Shown piece after piece: positions 1 to 10,740 of a DNA stretch of 64,000 nt (the first letter of the stretch is position 1; each line of letters opens with the position of its first letter). The notes under the pieces are model-generated. The model had not been told where the DNA came from. It searched no databases and saw nothing but the letters and a program-made list of their open reading frames with translations. A program made the translations under genes and the position numbers. Source of the stretch: Conchocele bisecta. Its lineage: Eukaryota > Mollusca > Bivalvia > Lucinida > Thyasiridae. The stretch spans positions 30,786,956 through 30,850,955 of the forward strand of contig CM055269.1 in assembly GCA_029237695.1 (NCBI GenBank), written 5' to 3'.

Positions 1-280
1 CTGTCTGACACATGGCTGCCACGTGTTGTTGATTATCAAACCTGATTACGGGGCGACACGTGACTTGCTTTGTCGAATGCCAAATGTAGTGGATTAAATA
101 AAAACAAAAATTCTTCGTAAGTAGTTCCAATAAATTCATTACATGCGTCGTAAATTTTTTTAATTTTTAATCAGCATATTAATCGGTAAATACCAATAAA
201 TGCAACACTAACTGCTTTGAGAAAGCCTACCCGCACACGTTCAGCATTGTGGATGTGAACTTGGAAAGCAATTTTCTTAT
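1..280. other. AT-rich sequence, nothing recognised
   Basis: No open frame with recognisable homology and no repeat shared with the rest of the window was seen here. Confidence 0.5.
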
Positions 281-568
281 ACTAATGACAAAATTTCGGC
301 CGATTTTTTTCGTGAAATTTGTCTGCGCGCTATTTACTAGAACTGTTTTTTTTACCCATTTTTTGGGCCCAAAATAGGGATGCGCGCAATACACCAGTGC
401 GCGCAATACACGGCTAAATACGGTACTAATGACAAAATTTCGGCCGATTTTTTTCGTGAAAATTGTCTGCGCGCTATTTACTAGAACTTTTTTTTTACCC
501 ATTTTTTTGGCCCAAAATAGGGATGCGCGCAATACACCAATGCGCGCAATACACGGCTAAATACGGTA
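281..568. repeat. 144-bp tandem duplication with CCGTATTTA terminus
   Basis: Two head-to-tail copies (about 281-424 and 425-568) differ by only a few bases. On the minus strand each copy begins TACCGTATTTAGCCGTG and contains GCGCGCA motifs and a poly-A/T stretch. The terminal CCGTATT is shared with the element end at 2272 and with the terminal inverted repeats of the element at 22883-24750, although the interiors differ. I read it as a duplicated non-autonomous DNA element. Apparent open frames here are formed by the repeat. Confidence 0.75.
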
Positions 569-2199
569 TTGATTGCGGTATGTATTATCTCTTTTCAACA
601 CCATTTACGGAAACTATTTTCGAAATCAATATCGGCGAAATATGGCGACAGATCTGCGTATAATCCAGTGTTTTTTTTAACCCGTTCCTTTCTGAATACT
701 GTGATGAACGGATGGACGAGATATTAGCCATATTAATTCTCTTCTTTTATTCACAACAAGACATTTCTAAAACCGGAGATCAGACAATCGAAGGCATACA
801 ATACAGAATGGACAAGACACAAATTACGGGACTAGATTACGGCAGTCATAAGTTCAGCCGCTGACTTTTCGGCGCGACTACATTACAATACACATTTACG
901 GATATGAAATTTATTAAATATTTTATTTTTATTTTTGTTTTTATTTCTCACTGAAAGTACATGTTGTGACCACTCATTTGAACCGTCTCGACGAAACGGT
1001 TTAAATGGTGATTGCGGCATATACTTCTGAGTGCATAGAAGGAATTTCTTTCAGGATTTTCCGCAAACATAAGCGTATCCTCAGCATGAAATGGGTCACT
1101 GATTGCCCCCATGATGCGAGGATGATCGGCACACATCAAAAAGCGTGTTGACCAATCAGTGCAATTTCAAAACATAGCCCAAAGGTCAAACAGTTTATTG
1201 CCTCGTGCTGAATGATGACATAAGATAAGCACCTGTTAGTTGACCCGGTTGGGAATATCGATTTTTTTCCACAAAGCAACACACAACTTTCGCCTACAGT
1301 ATGTAATATTTCAAAATCAGTTGTATCTTCCGTAAATGACGCTGACAGCAGCCTATAGCTAGGACGAATTTGCATTGTCCGCTGACGTAATTATAATATT
1401 TTTAATTAGAGATTGGCGAACATTGTAAACCATGTGCAGACTATGCGAATCCACCGCCTGGTCTGGTCGCTAATGCAATAAGCCGGGATTTGTCAGAGAT
1501 AGAGACCCAAATCACATAAACACGTTTGCCGTGTCATAAATAGAGTCTGGTTCTCGGTAGTATTGTTTCACTGGGACGCATCAGACAGGGTACCAGTTTA
1601 GTGACGAATACGAAACTGACGTCAGCAACCGCGTGTGTTGATATTGATATGGCTTTATGTTGTAAATCTTGACACGCGGTGTGTTTGATGTCGGCCAGCT
1701 GACTTAGGCTTGCCACTTTCATCAGCATCGTGTAAACACACAGTTTCGAAACTAATGATGGAGTTTTATAACTTTTGTGGGATTGCATTATGCATATTGG
1801 GATTTACCGTTAATGGCCTCATGCAGTAGTTTTCACGGCAAAATGACACCGACCGATATGAGCCCGGTAAATGTTTTCAAAAATATAATTAAAATGATAG
1901 AGGCCAGATTGTGATTCGGCAGAGAAAATGTCGACCGGATCTGATCTTGGTATACACTGTATACACTGTTCGCCTTCGGTATAGAAAATGTGTACCGAAT
2001 GTGACACAGGGCCAGAACGAGTAAGGCGCGAGTAAGGAGCGAACTGTTTAGAATACAAATCCAATATTCCAATACCGGATTTTACTCCAAAGACTAACAA
2101 CAACAACAAATATAGCAACGCATTTTTTTAAAATTATTTTTGGTCGTTTATGTCAATATTTCGGGTGGAAAAAAATGCTCATGTATCTACATGTATTTA
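569..2199. other. Non-coding stretch with one short conserved patch
   Basis: No gene is recognised over this 1.6 kb. The only internal link seen is a patch at about 936-1000 resembling 7056-7120, inside the hAT-like element. Both contain the string AACCGTCTCGACGA, followed on the minus strand by a frame ending in NxYF and a stop. Other short frames look fortuitous. Confidence 0.5.
948..1139 (-). pseudogene. Possible C-terminal coding remnant of an unknown element protein
   Basis: I do not recognise this 63-residue frame. Its last residues (FVETVQMSGHNMYF then stop) resemble a second, stop-containing version read on the minus strand at about 7120-7060 (LVETV, a stop, then NNVYFH). Two diverged copies sharing a reading frame and end position hint at a common, once-coding ancestor, perhaps the 3' end of a transposase carried by the hAT-like element. 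The evidence is one short similarity only. Confidence 0.25.
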
Positions 2200-2272
2200 T
2201 TTATAAGACGCAGGGGCTTTCTGGGACACAAATCTGCACAAAAAAATGCGACTTATAATCGCAAGAATACGG
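2200..2272. mobile_element. Fragment or short element with CCGTATT terminus
   Basis: On the minus strand a sequence starting TACCGTATTCTTGCG replaces the piggyBac frame immediately after the residues QMIGT. A TA lies at 2273-2274, as expected for a TA-target element. The piggyBac similarity stops exactly there, so this element probably truncated the transposase. The far end was not located. Confidence 0.4.
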
Positions 2273-3766
2273 TAAGTTCCAATCATTTGCTTGGACAAAT
2301 TCTGGCGGAATTCCAGCTGGGTATGCGGCTTGGCCTTTCCCCGGCGAGTCGTTCTCTTGTGGTGCGGTGATTCTCGCATCAGCACAAATGCCGTGACGAT
2401 CGACACATCCAGCAAAAACCAAAACAGATATTTCCACCATTTGACAGCTTTCCGGCCCACAGCATACATCGCATGGAACTGGTCTGCTCGGTCGACTCCA
2501 TTCATGTGTTGCGTGTACATTCGCACCACCTCTGGACATGGAACGGCTTTCACTGTGCCATCCTTCTGCTTGCGGTCAACGGTAGTCGCCTTGGTGGGAT
2601 CGAAATTAGTTGAAAGGAGGTAGACACTCCAGGCTGTTGCTACCATACCAGCTTTCTGCATTAGCATGGACTCGCCTTGCACCTTCATCTTTTTGTTTTT
2701 CACTTCTGCAGGAATGCCGCGCCTGTTTACACGGAATGTACCACACGCGTAGGTACCATTTTTCTGCAGGTCTTCATAAAGCTTCACTGAAGTGAAATAG
2801 TTGTCAGTATATATGTGGTGAAATTTATTGAAAATGGGCCGACACAAGTCCATGACCACTCTTTCACCCAGGGCCTGTTCACCAGCCTGTGTCTCCTTGC
2901 CGCAATAGACTTGAAAGTCATTTATGTAACCATTGTGTGGATCAGCATGTACCCACACTTTGATCCCCCTTTTTGTTGGCTTCATTGGTATGTATTGCTT
3001 GAATCCCAAGCGGCCTGTATACCCAATGATGGCTTCGTCGACAGTAGATTCCCGGTGTGGTCTGTAATTGTTCATCAAGTTGGCGCACAGTGATTCTATG
3101 ACAGGTCGCACATGGGCAAGCTTGTCATGTCCCGGTTCACCACGATTTGGATTGTCGGTGTTGTCTGCCACATGAAAGTATTTGCTGATGTTGTCGTATC
3201 TGTCACGTGTAATCCTGTCACTTATGCCAGTTGGACTATACATGGGATCAGTTGACCAGTACATGTCCACTGTTGGTGCCTCTGGACAATTCCCATGACG
3301 ATTTGAAAACCCAAATATGCCCACATTTCTTCTGGGTTTACGTTTCTCCATTTGGGGTCCGCCTTCTTTTCTATGCATTTCTGAGCATATTTATTGGTCT
3401 CGTTCACGAGACTCTGTATCATGTCATCCGTAAATAATAATTTGAGGAAGTCCAATTCATTCTTGTCAGCTGTCAAAACGTTTACAGGTCCAGGAATCGC
3501 AGTAAAGTCCTTTACTTTCACTGTCCGCAATGTTGACAGCCAGCCTTCCCCACCCACTTCCAATTCAACGTCGCTGCCCGACTCGTCACTTTCGGCGTCG
3601 TAATTACGCAATCTCGCCATGGAACTTCATCTTCCGAGTCATAATCTGACATAGAAATGTCTGATCCATCGTTTTCTTGCGCTGTCAATAACCTAAATTC
3701 TGTTTGTACGACGTCATTCTCGGAAAATCCCTCGAAATCAGATTCACTTTCACTTCCGCTCGCCAT
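2273..3766 (-). pseudogene. piggyBac-type transposase, copy 1 (DDE_Tnp_1_7), frameshifted and 3'-truncated
   Basis: This is a remnant of the cut-and-paste transposase of piggyBac elements. The probable start is the Met of MASGSESESDFEG at 3766, giving the acidic N-terminus usual in the family. The frame shifts near 3610 (to SDESGSDVELEVGGE) and again near 3290 (between GFQIVMGI and PTVDMYWSTDP). The core is then open for about 340 residues. All three catalytic aspartate contexts are visible: STVDEAIIGYTGR, YTDNYFTS and MNGVDRADQ. The frame ends at QMIGT, where another element begins, so the C-terminal cysteine-rich DNA-binding domain is missing. Two frameshifts and the lost tail make it inactive. 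It lies on the same strand as the neighbouring retrotransposon and piggyBac copy 2 but is clearly diverged from copy 2. Confidence 0.9.
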
Positions 3767-4069
3767 TGTTTTTGGGAGATGACGCGTCACTAATTTATGT
3801 ATGCAAATTAACAACCAAATACAACGGTTTTATTGATTGGATCTCAGAAAAGTTACACAGTTTTGATAAAAATAGCCTTCTTTTCATTGGTCAGTATAAT
3901 TAAATATCTGGAAGTTTCGCTGTTTCGACCAATCGACACGCGTTTTACAAACAGGTTTTGTCACGACTTGAGTCAGTAGTCGCCAAAGATAGCTATCGGA
4001 AAACCACGACTTCAGGCGTGACTCGACGTTTGTGTATTGGAAATAAACACGCCTGCAGTCGGGATTAGG

Positions 4070-4083
4070 CCAGAAAGAGTTAA
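4070..4083. other. Likely terminus and TTAA target site of piggyBac copy 1
   Basis: TTAA at 4080-4083 is directly followed, reading into the element on the minus strand, by CTCTTTCTGGCC. The position, about 300 bp upstream of the transposase start, and the TTAA both fit a piggyBac end. The opposite end is lost. Confidence 0.5.
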
Positions 4084-4698
4084 TAGAATTTCAGAGGCAA
4101 ATAATAACTGTGCAATGGTAGTAAGTTTAAAAGAATCAAGAATGCAGATGCACCTAACCCTATCCAACCCCTAAACCATCGAGTAACCGACCCCAAGCCC
4201 GAGGAAAGCCTGTCGAATACGAGCCCAGATCACTTAGCCCATCTCCTAAAAATTGGAAATAACTTGATCCAACTCTCAATTACACTTTACCAATACCCGA
4301 GAGCCAGACCATGTGCAATATATGGAACTGGAACGGATGAACCCCATCGTTAATTGTACCCTTCACATCGCTCCCAACTATCCAACTACTATATGTTATG
4401 TATATTCATTCCATTCGTATATCATTAATGTGGGTAATTGATGAACACCTTGTAAAATACAAATATTTCCAGGTAAGTTTTCCAAATGCCATTTTGTAAT
4501 TTAATTAATCAAGCTGTTCTCACTAGATCTGACCTATAGATTAATTGATTAATTTCTCCAATACATTCTAAACAAAGTAGGTCCAGAGAACCGTGCCAAC
4601 ATACTAGTATGCGTCTAAAGTGAAATAGCAGCATGTATTAATCACATATATGTATATTAATGATATACAGATGTGAAAAGTCGGCCTTTTCCTTAAAC
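4084..4698. other. No gene recognised
   Basis: AT-rich sequence between piggyBac copy 1 and the recombinase stop codon at 4699. It probably includes the 3' non-coding end of the DIRS/Ngaro-like element, but no terminal repeat could be defined by eye. Confidence 0.4.
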
Positions 4699-5583
4699 TC
4701 AAGACTCGACATCAATACCTCTTTCCACACTGCTCACCAACTTGGAGGCAACTGCTGAGGCATGTAGCACAGGAACTCTACTATAGTATAATGCACTTGA
4801 TTCCCCGAACCAACCAATATGTTTTGAGATCTCGTCGGTGCTGGAACCAGTCAACGCCATTGTTACAGCACATCCTCCTCAGAAATTATGGGGTGTCTCC
4901 CATTCATAAATACCTAGACATACCAAGTACGATCGGAGTCTCTCGTACACTACAGAATATGTTACACATTCATCCAGAACAACACCGGACTCCGACACAA
5001 TACGGAAAAGATAACCCTTCGACAAATCAATACCTAGTGCTTTCACACCATGTACGTATTCCTCCAGGGCATTAACAGGGCAAATCAGTAAATCGTCACA
5101 TCTCTTCACCACAAACTGATTCTTCCTTCCTTTCACACCTCTCAATGTCTTGACAAATGTGTGATTAAAAGCAAAACCAGAACCATCAGCAAGACGTTTA
5201 AGCTCTTGTGTAACTACCAAAGCAAGATCACCTGCACGATCACCAGCAAAAAATTGCAACTTAAACCATGCCTGATCCCGCAACAAGACAAAACGGTTTC
5301 TCAGTGACAAATCTGATAGCAGTAACTGATTCTTGATATAGCTAGCTATTTGTTTAAATTTCCCAATAAAGATAGGCTTTGCCTGCGAGGACATGACTAC
5401 GTGCTTGTTCTTCTCTAATCAATTTCAAATAATCTTTTAGCTGTGGGGAACACACCGGATTGCCCGCAACGAGTACAGGATCCCAACTTTTCCCAAAACC
5501 ATGGTCCTGAAAGATAGCCAATAGACTGTGAATCAGACCCTCGACTGTCTCTGCAGAGAGCCTTGTCGGACATGCACACTCAA
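4699..5583 (-). pseudogene. Tyrosine recombinase of the DIRS/Ngaro-like element
   Basis: This is an integrase of the tyrosine recombinase superfamily, which would insert the element's circular DNA copy. The first catalytic Arg is in AGDRAGDLALV, a conserved Lys-containing strand lies in KTLRGVKGRKNQF, and the box II context is TPHNF. The box II Arg codon is TGA, consistent with CGA to TGA decay. Beyond it the frame continues (GGCAVTMALTGS, then HIGW, then SALYYSRV with the presumed nucleophilic Tyr) to a stop at 4699-4701. Upstream the frame (CACPTRLSAETVEG) runs into the hAT-like insertion and resumes on its far side at 7496 as LKAGQCE. A frame jump occurs near 5390. Confidence 0.85.
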
Positions 5584-7495
5584 TAGTGGTGCAACGATAT
5601 ACCGGTATACCGGTATATTGCGGTATACCGGTATATTGCGATATGTCATCCTGACTATACGTATCGCGGTACGGGTTTCGTGTATCGCGATATTTACACC
5701 ACATTCTCGGTCGCCATCTTGTGTTAAAATAATTGTGTAAAATTATTCAAAATCATTCAAAACATAATTTTTAATATGACAGAAGTCAATATTTGTAATA
5801 AACACGCCACAATTAGATGACTAATACATGTAGCGAGTAATCTCGGACGTCCAACACATCTGGAAGTTTTACAGCAAATTCCGTGTGTAAAGTTTGTAAA
5901 CCGTACTGTTGCCTGGGTTCATTTCCCACCCAGTGACCTAAATCTCGCTAATTGCAGGTTTGTCAAACTGTTACAATATCATTTGTTTTACGACACCCGA
6001 TTGTTTGACCAAATGTTCATCACATCATTATGAAAATCACTAAAATCATGCCGATAGTTTCAATAATCCCCTAGCCAAACATTGCTTCTGGCTACTATAA
6101 TTGTCAGTTCAAAACACGTGTTATTCTCGTGGCGAAGTTATTTATACAGTACAGCCAATCGCTGGTAAGTAAAGGCAGCCCTTAGTGGCATGATTGACAG
6201 GTTACTGTTGCGAAAGACGTCGGCAATAGATCTATCAGCGATTGATCATGAACGAGGTAGAGTTAACTCCCTCCGAATACTCTCAACCAGACAAACAAAC
6301 ACATGCAAACACGTGTTTTAACGGGCACCGGATGCCAGTCGTTTCTGGGTCGAGCTAGTAAAAATTATAAGCTGGGTCGCCCGGTGGAGAACAAATTTCG
6401 TAGTTGTCTACACACATTTTTGTCAGCTTATGACGCTTTGTGGGATACCATTTCCGAAATAAAAATAGCATCCAATCGTTAGCTACGATTGTGGGTATAC
6501 CCACTGAAAGCGCCACCTGACGAACCGAGTCGTGGCCTACACAGCGGATGCTTCCGCCCATGATTGCAACTTTCTTTTTCGCCGAAAAGTGTGAAAGAAT
6601 TAAATACGAAATCGATATATTCTAATGCAATCCTTTTATGCCGAAAACAAGTATTGTTTATTACATTACTAACTGTTTATTTCAACCAAATATGACTAAC
6701 TCTATTGTCAGAAAACATGAAAAAGTCTGTAAATATCACAGACAATTTAGGCGATTTCGTACCTATGTAGTTTCGTCCTTTTGCAACTTTTTCCAATCGA
6801 TGTTAACGTAACCCGATTTTTATGATAATTCAGTTTGGTATTAAGTAAATATACAGAATTTATGCACAACCAAGTTCATAAACGATATTTATGTACAGTT
6901 TAAGAGGTTCAAATGGGTGGTAACAACATATACTTTTGAGATGAAATATTTTTTTATTTTTTTTTTTTTTTTTCAAATTCACAATCTGTTTTCAAATTCT
7001 ACAATCTACTACATTTGCTTCCCAGCCATCCCCCCGCCCCCTCCCCACCCCCCAATGTGTCTTTTTATTTCTCAATGAAAGTATACGTTGTTAACGCTCG
7101 CTTAAACCGTCTCGACGAGGTGGCTCAGCATGATGATGCCTCTACCCGTCTAATAGATATGCATGCTTTTGAAAACATAGAGTTAATGTATACAGTTACG
7201 CGATAACTACATGTATAAGTAAGAGAAAAAATCAGGGAAAATATGATTTTGATCACTTCTCCCTAATTTCCTCTTGTCCAGAAATAATCATTAATGTGAA
7301 CCGTTTCTGGGCAAAGTCCTGACCCACACAGTGTTTTGATGTGTTCTAATGACAATAATAAACAATAAAGACTGTTCTTTATCTCCTGTTTGTTTTTATT
7401 ATTATTTGTTCATACATGGTATAATATCGCAATACGTATTGCAATATGGGTTTGTTGTATCGCAATATGGGTTTGACCGTATCGTTGCACCTCTA
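5584..7495. mobile_element. hAT-like non-autonomous DNA transposon with target duplication
   Basis: The element starts TAGTGGTGCAACGATA and ends with the inverted version TATCGTTGCACCTCTA. It is flanked by ACACTCAA (5576-5583) and ACACTCAC (7496-7503), an 8-bp direct repeat with one mismatch. TIRs containing GGTGCAACGATA and 8-bp duplications are typical of hAT elements. Removing the insert and one repeat rejoins the recombinase frame. Subterminal repeats of CGGTATACCGGTATATTGCG and its relatives lie inside both ends. No transposase frame is present. Its interior (about 5930-6910) is shared, inverted, with an unrelated element at 28220-29695. Confidence 0.85.
5930..6910. repeat. Interior block shared in inverted orientation with 28787-29460
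   Basis: Recognisable landmarks occur in reverse complement in the other element: the CCCACCCAGTGACCTAAATC region, TTGCAACTTTTTCCAATCGA, and TACAGAATTTATGCACA. The copy here is longer because about 340 bp (roughly 6315-6655) have no counterpart there. Divergence is modest, a few percent by eye. Confidence 0.75.
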
Positions 7496-7503
7496 ACACT
7501 CAC

Positions 7504-8511
7504 ACTGTCCAGCTTTCAAACCAAAATTTTCACAACCCAATATGTGTACTTTTGTTTTCCCAAAACCATCTTTCCATACCAAAAACTTCCTTACATCATC
7601 AGGCATGCAAGACATCAGTGTACGTTACTCTGGCAAAGCAAGTAAAAAAGTCTCAAATATATTCAGTAAACTATTCCTCTTCTTCATAGCCACAGATCGA
7701 GATGTCCTGTTGTCTAGATCTGCCAATCTGTCTGTGATCTTCCAAAAATCAATATCCATCTCCATAGCCTGAAACACATAACGAGGCACATAAACATGTT
7801 GACCCCTCAAACAAATGACAACCGGTATGCAACAAGTGGCATTCTTAGATCTTCTCTGTCTTCGCGAAACCCATTTTTCGTAGGAATTCTCAACACACCT
7901 AATTGTCTAGTGGTACCAAGGTATGTTTTGCTGACTGAACATAATCTTAACTTTGGTTCCCAAACGGACACCGGCTTCATCTCCGGGGCAATAAATGTGC
8001 AACATTCTACACGTTGCTCTTCTAAATAATGCAGTAAGGGAAAAATCATTGGAAATGGCGGAAACACATACGGATTCTTCTCCCGAGTCAAATTCTGCGA
8101 GAACACAATCACACCAGCTGATTCAGGCGTAGGCCAAGGAGTAAAGTGCCTCAATGGAGACCCATCTACATCCTTCATAACATTAGAGTCCAAAGACATC
8201 GGGTCAATGGAATGCGGACAATATTTTGATTGAACTATCTCCCATGAACTGACCGACAACACAGCATCGCCAAATGACATGCTCCTTGATGGACCATCTG
8301 CAACATTATTCTCAGACCGAACATACTGCATATGCAAATCTATATTGTATTGGAAAACATGATGGAAAATCGCCTTTGTAACATCATCAAGTGATCGATC
8401 TTTGCCTCCTTGGTTCTCCCATACACTCAACACTGCCATATTATCCACCATAATATCCACCCGACAGTTTCTCAAATTCACCCAATGACAGGAAAGCGTT
8501 GTGAACAGCAT
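7504..8511 (-). pseudogene. RNase H C-terminal part and linker of the DIRS/Ngaro-like element
   Basis: The frame carries the second half of the retrotransposon RNase H: IMVDNMAVLSVWENQGG with an Asp-Asn pair, then YVRSENNVADGPSRS, a hallmark of DIRS-type RNase H. It continues into a Pro-rich linker with no recognised domain, then a segment RGQHVYVPRYVFQ in another frame (7625-7810), heading to the recombinase. Separate frames overlap by about 70 bp with the upstream RNase H piece, so a frameshift lies near 8480. Confidence 0.8.
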
Positions 8512-9094
8512 CTGCTTCCTTTATATGTATTGGTCTGTCATCACCACTTTCGAAGTCGTCCCCAAATGATAGAGTCTTTGCCTGAGAAATCAACACAGCC
8601 CCATATCTAAAACTTGACTCGTCTGTGGCCAACACAATCTGCTTGTGAGCCTCTGGCTGCCACTTTGAACAACCTTCCAAGGTGTCGATGAAACGCCAGT
8701 AGGCCAACTCCTGATACAAAGGACCGTCAATCTTTATCATCGCAGTATTCTTGAGACAGAATGATATGGCCCTATTCACCTCCCTGCAAAACAGTCTGCT
8801 TCCAGGAATAGCCAACGACATTGATACACATTTCCCTGCAAACCGTTGAAGAGTTTGTACATCAACCGTCTTACTAGACAACATAAGCTCCCGCAACTCG
8901 CCAAATACATTCTTCTCTTCTGGAAGTGAGTATGCTTCCTTCTCCGAGTCTACAAGAAAACCTAAAAACCTTATGCATCTCCTTGGAGTATAAACACACT
9001 TGGCCAATGACAAAGTATACCCATGGCGAGTGAGTAATTCCAAGAAAACATAAGCCACTTTCTCAGTCTGGTATTCTAACTCTACCATTACCAT
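8441..9094 (-). pseudogene. RT thumb/connection and RNase H N-terminal part
   Basis: This follows the RT palm after the 75-bp array. It includes LLTRHGYTLSLAKC and RFLGFLVDSEKEAY (RT region after the catalytic motif), LQRFAGKCVSMSLAIPG, then the RNase H start LATDESSFRYGAVL with its catalytic Asp and IHIKEADAVHNAFLSL with its Glu. These motifs match DIRS-like polymerase proteins. The frame is open for 217 residues and is lost to a frameshift near 8470. Confidence 0.85.
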
Positions 9095-9385
9095 TAGTTT
9101 TATCTTGTAACTGTATGTGTCAACTTATCTCGTCGTACATGTAGAAGTATGATTGAGTATATTAATATATATGTTTGTCTTGTAACTGTATGTGACAACA
9201 TATCTCGTCGTACCTGTATAAGTATGATTGAGTATAATAATTTCTACTTTTGTCGTGTAACTGTATGTTTCAACATATCTCACCGTGCATGTAGAAGTAT
9301 GATTGAGTATATTCAGGTCTATTTTTGTTTTGTAACTGTATGTGCCAACATATATCGTCGTACCTGTAGAAGTATGCATATTGCT
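9095..9385. repeat. 75-bp tandem repeat inside the reverse transcriptase
   Basis: About 3.8 copies begin near 9104, 9179, 9254 and 9329 (TTGTAACTGTATGT landmark). The unit is exactly 25 codons and is open on the minus strand, giving repeats of the form NHTSTC..RYV.TYSY. It separates the RT palm from the thumb, where no family member is expected to carry such a sequence, so I treat it as an expansion or insertion. Confidence 0.85.
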
Positions 9386-9421
9386 CCTTGTAGCTCGTGA
9401 GGCCCAGTCTGGGACTGATTG

Positions 9422-9865
9422 TCATGGTGAACGGTTTCGTTGTTTACCATTATATTCCTTTTTGAAGCTAGAAGAACCCATCCTATCCTCAATATACTGT
9501 GTAGCGACAATACCTTTCTTTCTAATGTAAGATGTAAACACCATACCAATAGACTGATACACAAATGCAGATGCCTTCCAACCAAACGGCAATGTAGTGT
9601 ACGACATTATCCATCCGCCAAACTGAATTCCGAAGTATGTTTGCGAGGACTTTGACAATTTGACATGATCATAACCAGATTTTTCATCGAAAGTTACCAT
9701 AAATTCATTGTGACCAATCATCCTATGAACATCTCTCAAAGTCTCTAATTTGAACGTTAAATTTTTAATCCACAGATTCACAAACCTGTCGTCATGACAT
9801 AACCTAGGTTTTGAGGGTTCAACTGTCGGAGGCATTATCACCTTAGGAAGTTGACAGTCCCCCTT
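9422..9865 (-). pseudogene. Reverse transcriptase palm of the DIRS/Ngaro-like element
   Basis: Motifs in order are PPTVEPSKPRLCHDDRFVN, FDEKSGYDHVKL (catalytic Asp context), YFGIQFGGW, TLPFGWKASAFVYQ and QYIEDR at the YxDD position. The second residue of the active-site pair is normally Asp-Asp in this family. Here it reads Glu-Asp, a likely disabling change. The in-frame start near 9841 is only an internal Met. The same frame extends upstream to about 9860, where the piggyBac copy 2 C-terminus abuts. Confidence 0.9.
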
Positions 9866-10265
9866 CTCTCCGACTTCTTGATGTAGTGCCCTACAGCTAC
9901 AGTGGCAAGGGCGGCCCTTTCATTGCCCGCGTAGTCCCCAATCATTAATTTGGCCAAATTTGTCCTGAAATCCACCATTGTCCGCACTTTTTCACGGCGG
10001 TTCTTGGTCCTGCGTTTGTGGTTGTCGGATTCCCTCATCAGGATAAATCCGTTGGTCACAGCGACGTTAAATAAGAACCAGAAGAGGTAGAGCCACCACT
10101 TCTTAGATGTACGGTAAGTACTGTGCTCTGTCCGCAACTGGTCCGCGACATCGACTCCATTCATATTGTTATTATAATTAGCTATAACAGTAGGAGCCGG
10201 AACCTCTTTCACTTCACCTCGTTTGGTTTTTCTCTGCACCGTTGTTGCTAGAGTAGCAGGGTTTT
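9866..10265 (-). pseudogene. piggyBac-type transposase copy 2, C-terminal half
   Basis: This holds the third catalytic Asp context (MNGVDVADQLRTEH), the conserved KKWWLYLFWFLFNVAV block and the tail FRTNLAKLMIGDYAG. It is the continuation of the N-terminal half at 12592-13554, from which it is separated by a 2.3-kb insertion holding Gypsy sequence. The cysteine-rich end is absent because the retrotransposon sequence starts near 9860. Confidence 0.9.
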
Positions 10266-10274
10266 CCGCTGTGG

Positions 10275-10640
10275 ACAATGTGAATGTTGGCTTTTTGCCC
10301 CCCTGTCGCCCAGTCAGCCAAACCCTCTGTGATATGAGTGTGATGTAGAGGAGAGGGGGGGGGGATAATATTCGGTGAATATTTTGCCCCCCGTCGTCCA
10401 GCCAAACCCTCTGTGATATGAGTGTGATGTAGAGGAGAGGTGGGGGGGGGGGGATAATATTTGGCGAATAATTTGCCCCCCGCCCCCCAGTCAGCCAAAC
10501 CGTCTGATATGAGTGTGATGTAGAGGAGAGGGTGGGGGGATAATATTCGGCGAATAATTTGTCCCCCCCCCCCCCCAGTCAGCCAAACCCTCTGTGATAT
10601 GAGTGTTGTGTAGAGGAGAGGTGGGGGGATTTTCCAGGGG
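10275..10640. repeat. G/C-homopolymer-rich tandem repeat (about 83-95 bp, 4 copies)
   Basis: Units contain CAGCCAAACC, TGATATGAGTGTGATGTAG and a G-run followed by GATAATATT and GGCGAATA. Copies start near 10311, 10398, 10489 and 10576. Motifs like GGCGAATATTT and GAATATTCT recur at 12520-12595 at the other side of the Gypsy fragment, so this repeat borders the insertion in piggyBac copy 2. Confidence 0.75.
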
Positions 10641-10740
10641 GGATGGGTCGTGTTGAGTTTCCAGGTGGGACGGGTCGCGTGGACTTTCCAGGTGGGACGG
10701 GTCGCGTGGACTTTCCAGGTGGGACGGGTCGCGTGGATGA
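10632..10740. repeat. 27-bp tandem repeat encoding a 9-residue Pro-rich motif
   Basis: Four units start near 10632, 10659, 10686 and 10713. On the minus strand they encode STRPVPPGK-type repeats at the end of the integrase tail. The first unit is diverged. Confidence 0.85.

Larger units (their letters stand above)
4699..9865 (-). mobile_element. DIRS/Ngaro-like tyrosine-recombinase retrotransposon, 5'-truncated and nested
   Basis: On the minus strand the order is reverse transcriptase (from about 9865), RNase H (to about 8250), an unassigned linker (to about 7550) and a tyrosine recombinase (to 4699). That order is characteristic of YR retrotransposons. No DNA methylase was seen, which favours the Ngaro side of the family, but this is weak. 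The upstream gag and N-terminal RT are missing: similarity begins just where piggyBac copy 2 is cut off, near 9860. A 1912-bp hAT-like element and a 75-bp tandem array interrupt the body. Frameshifts and stops make it dead. Confidence 0.85.
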
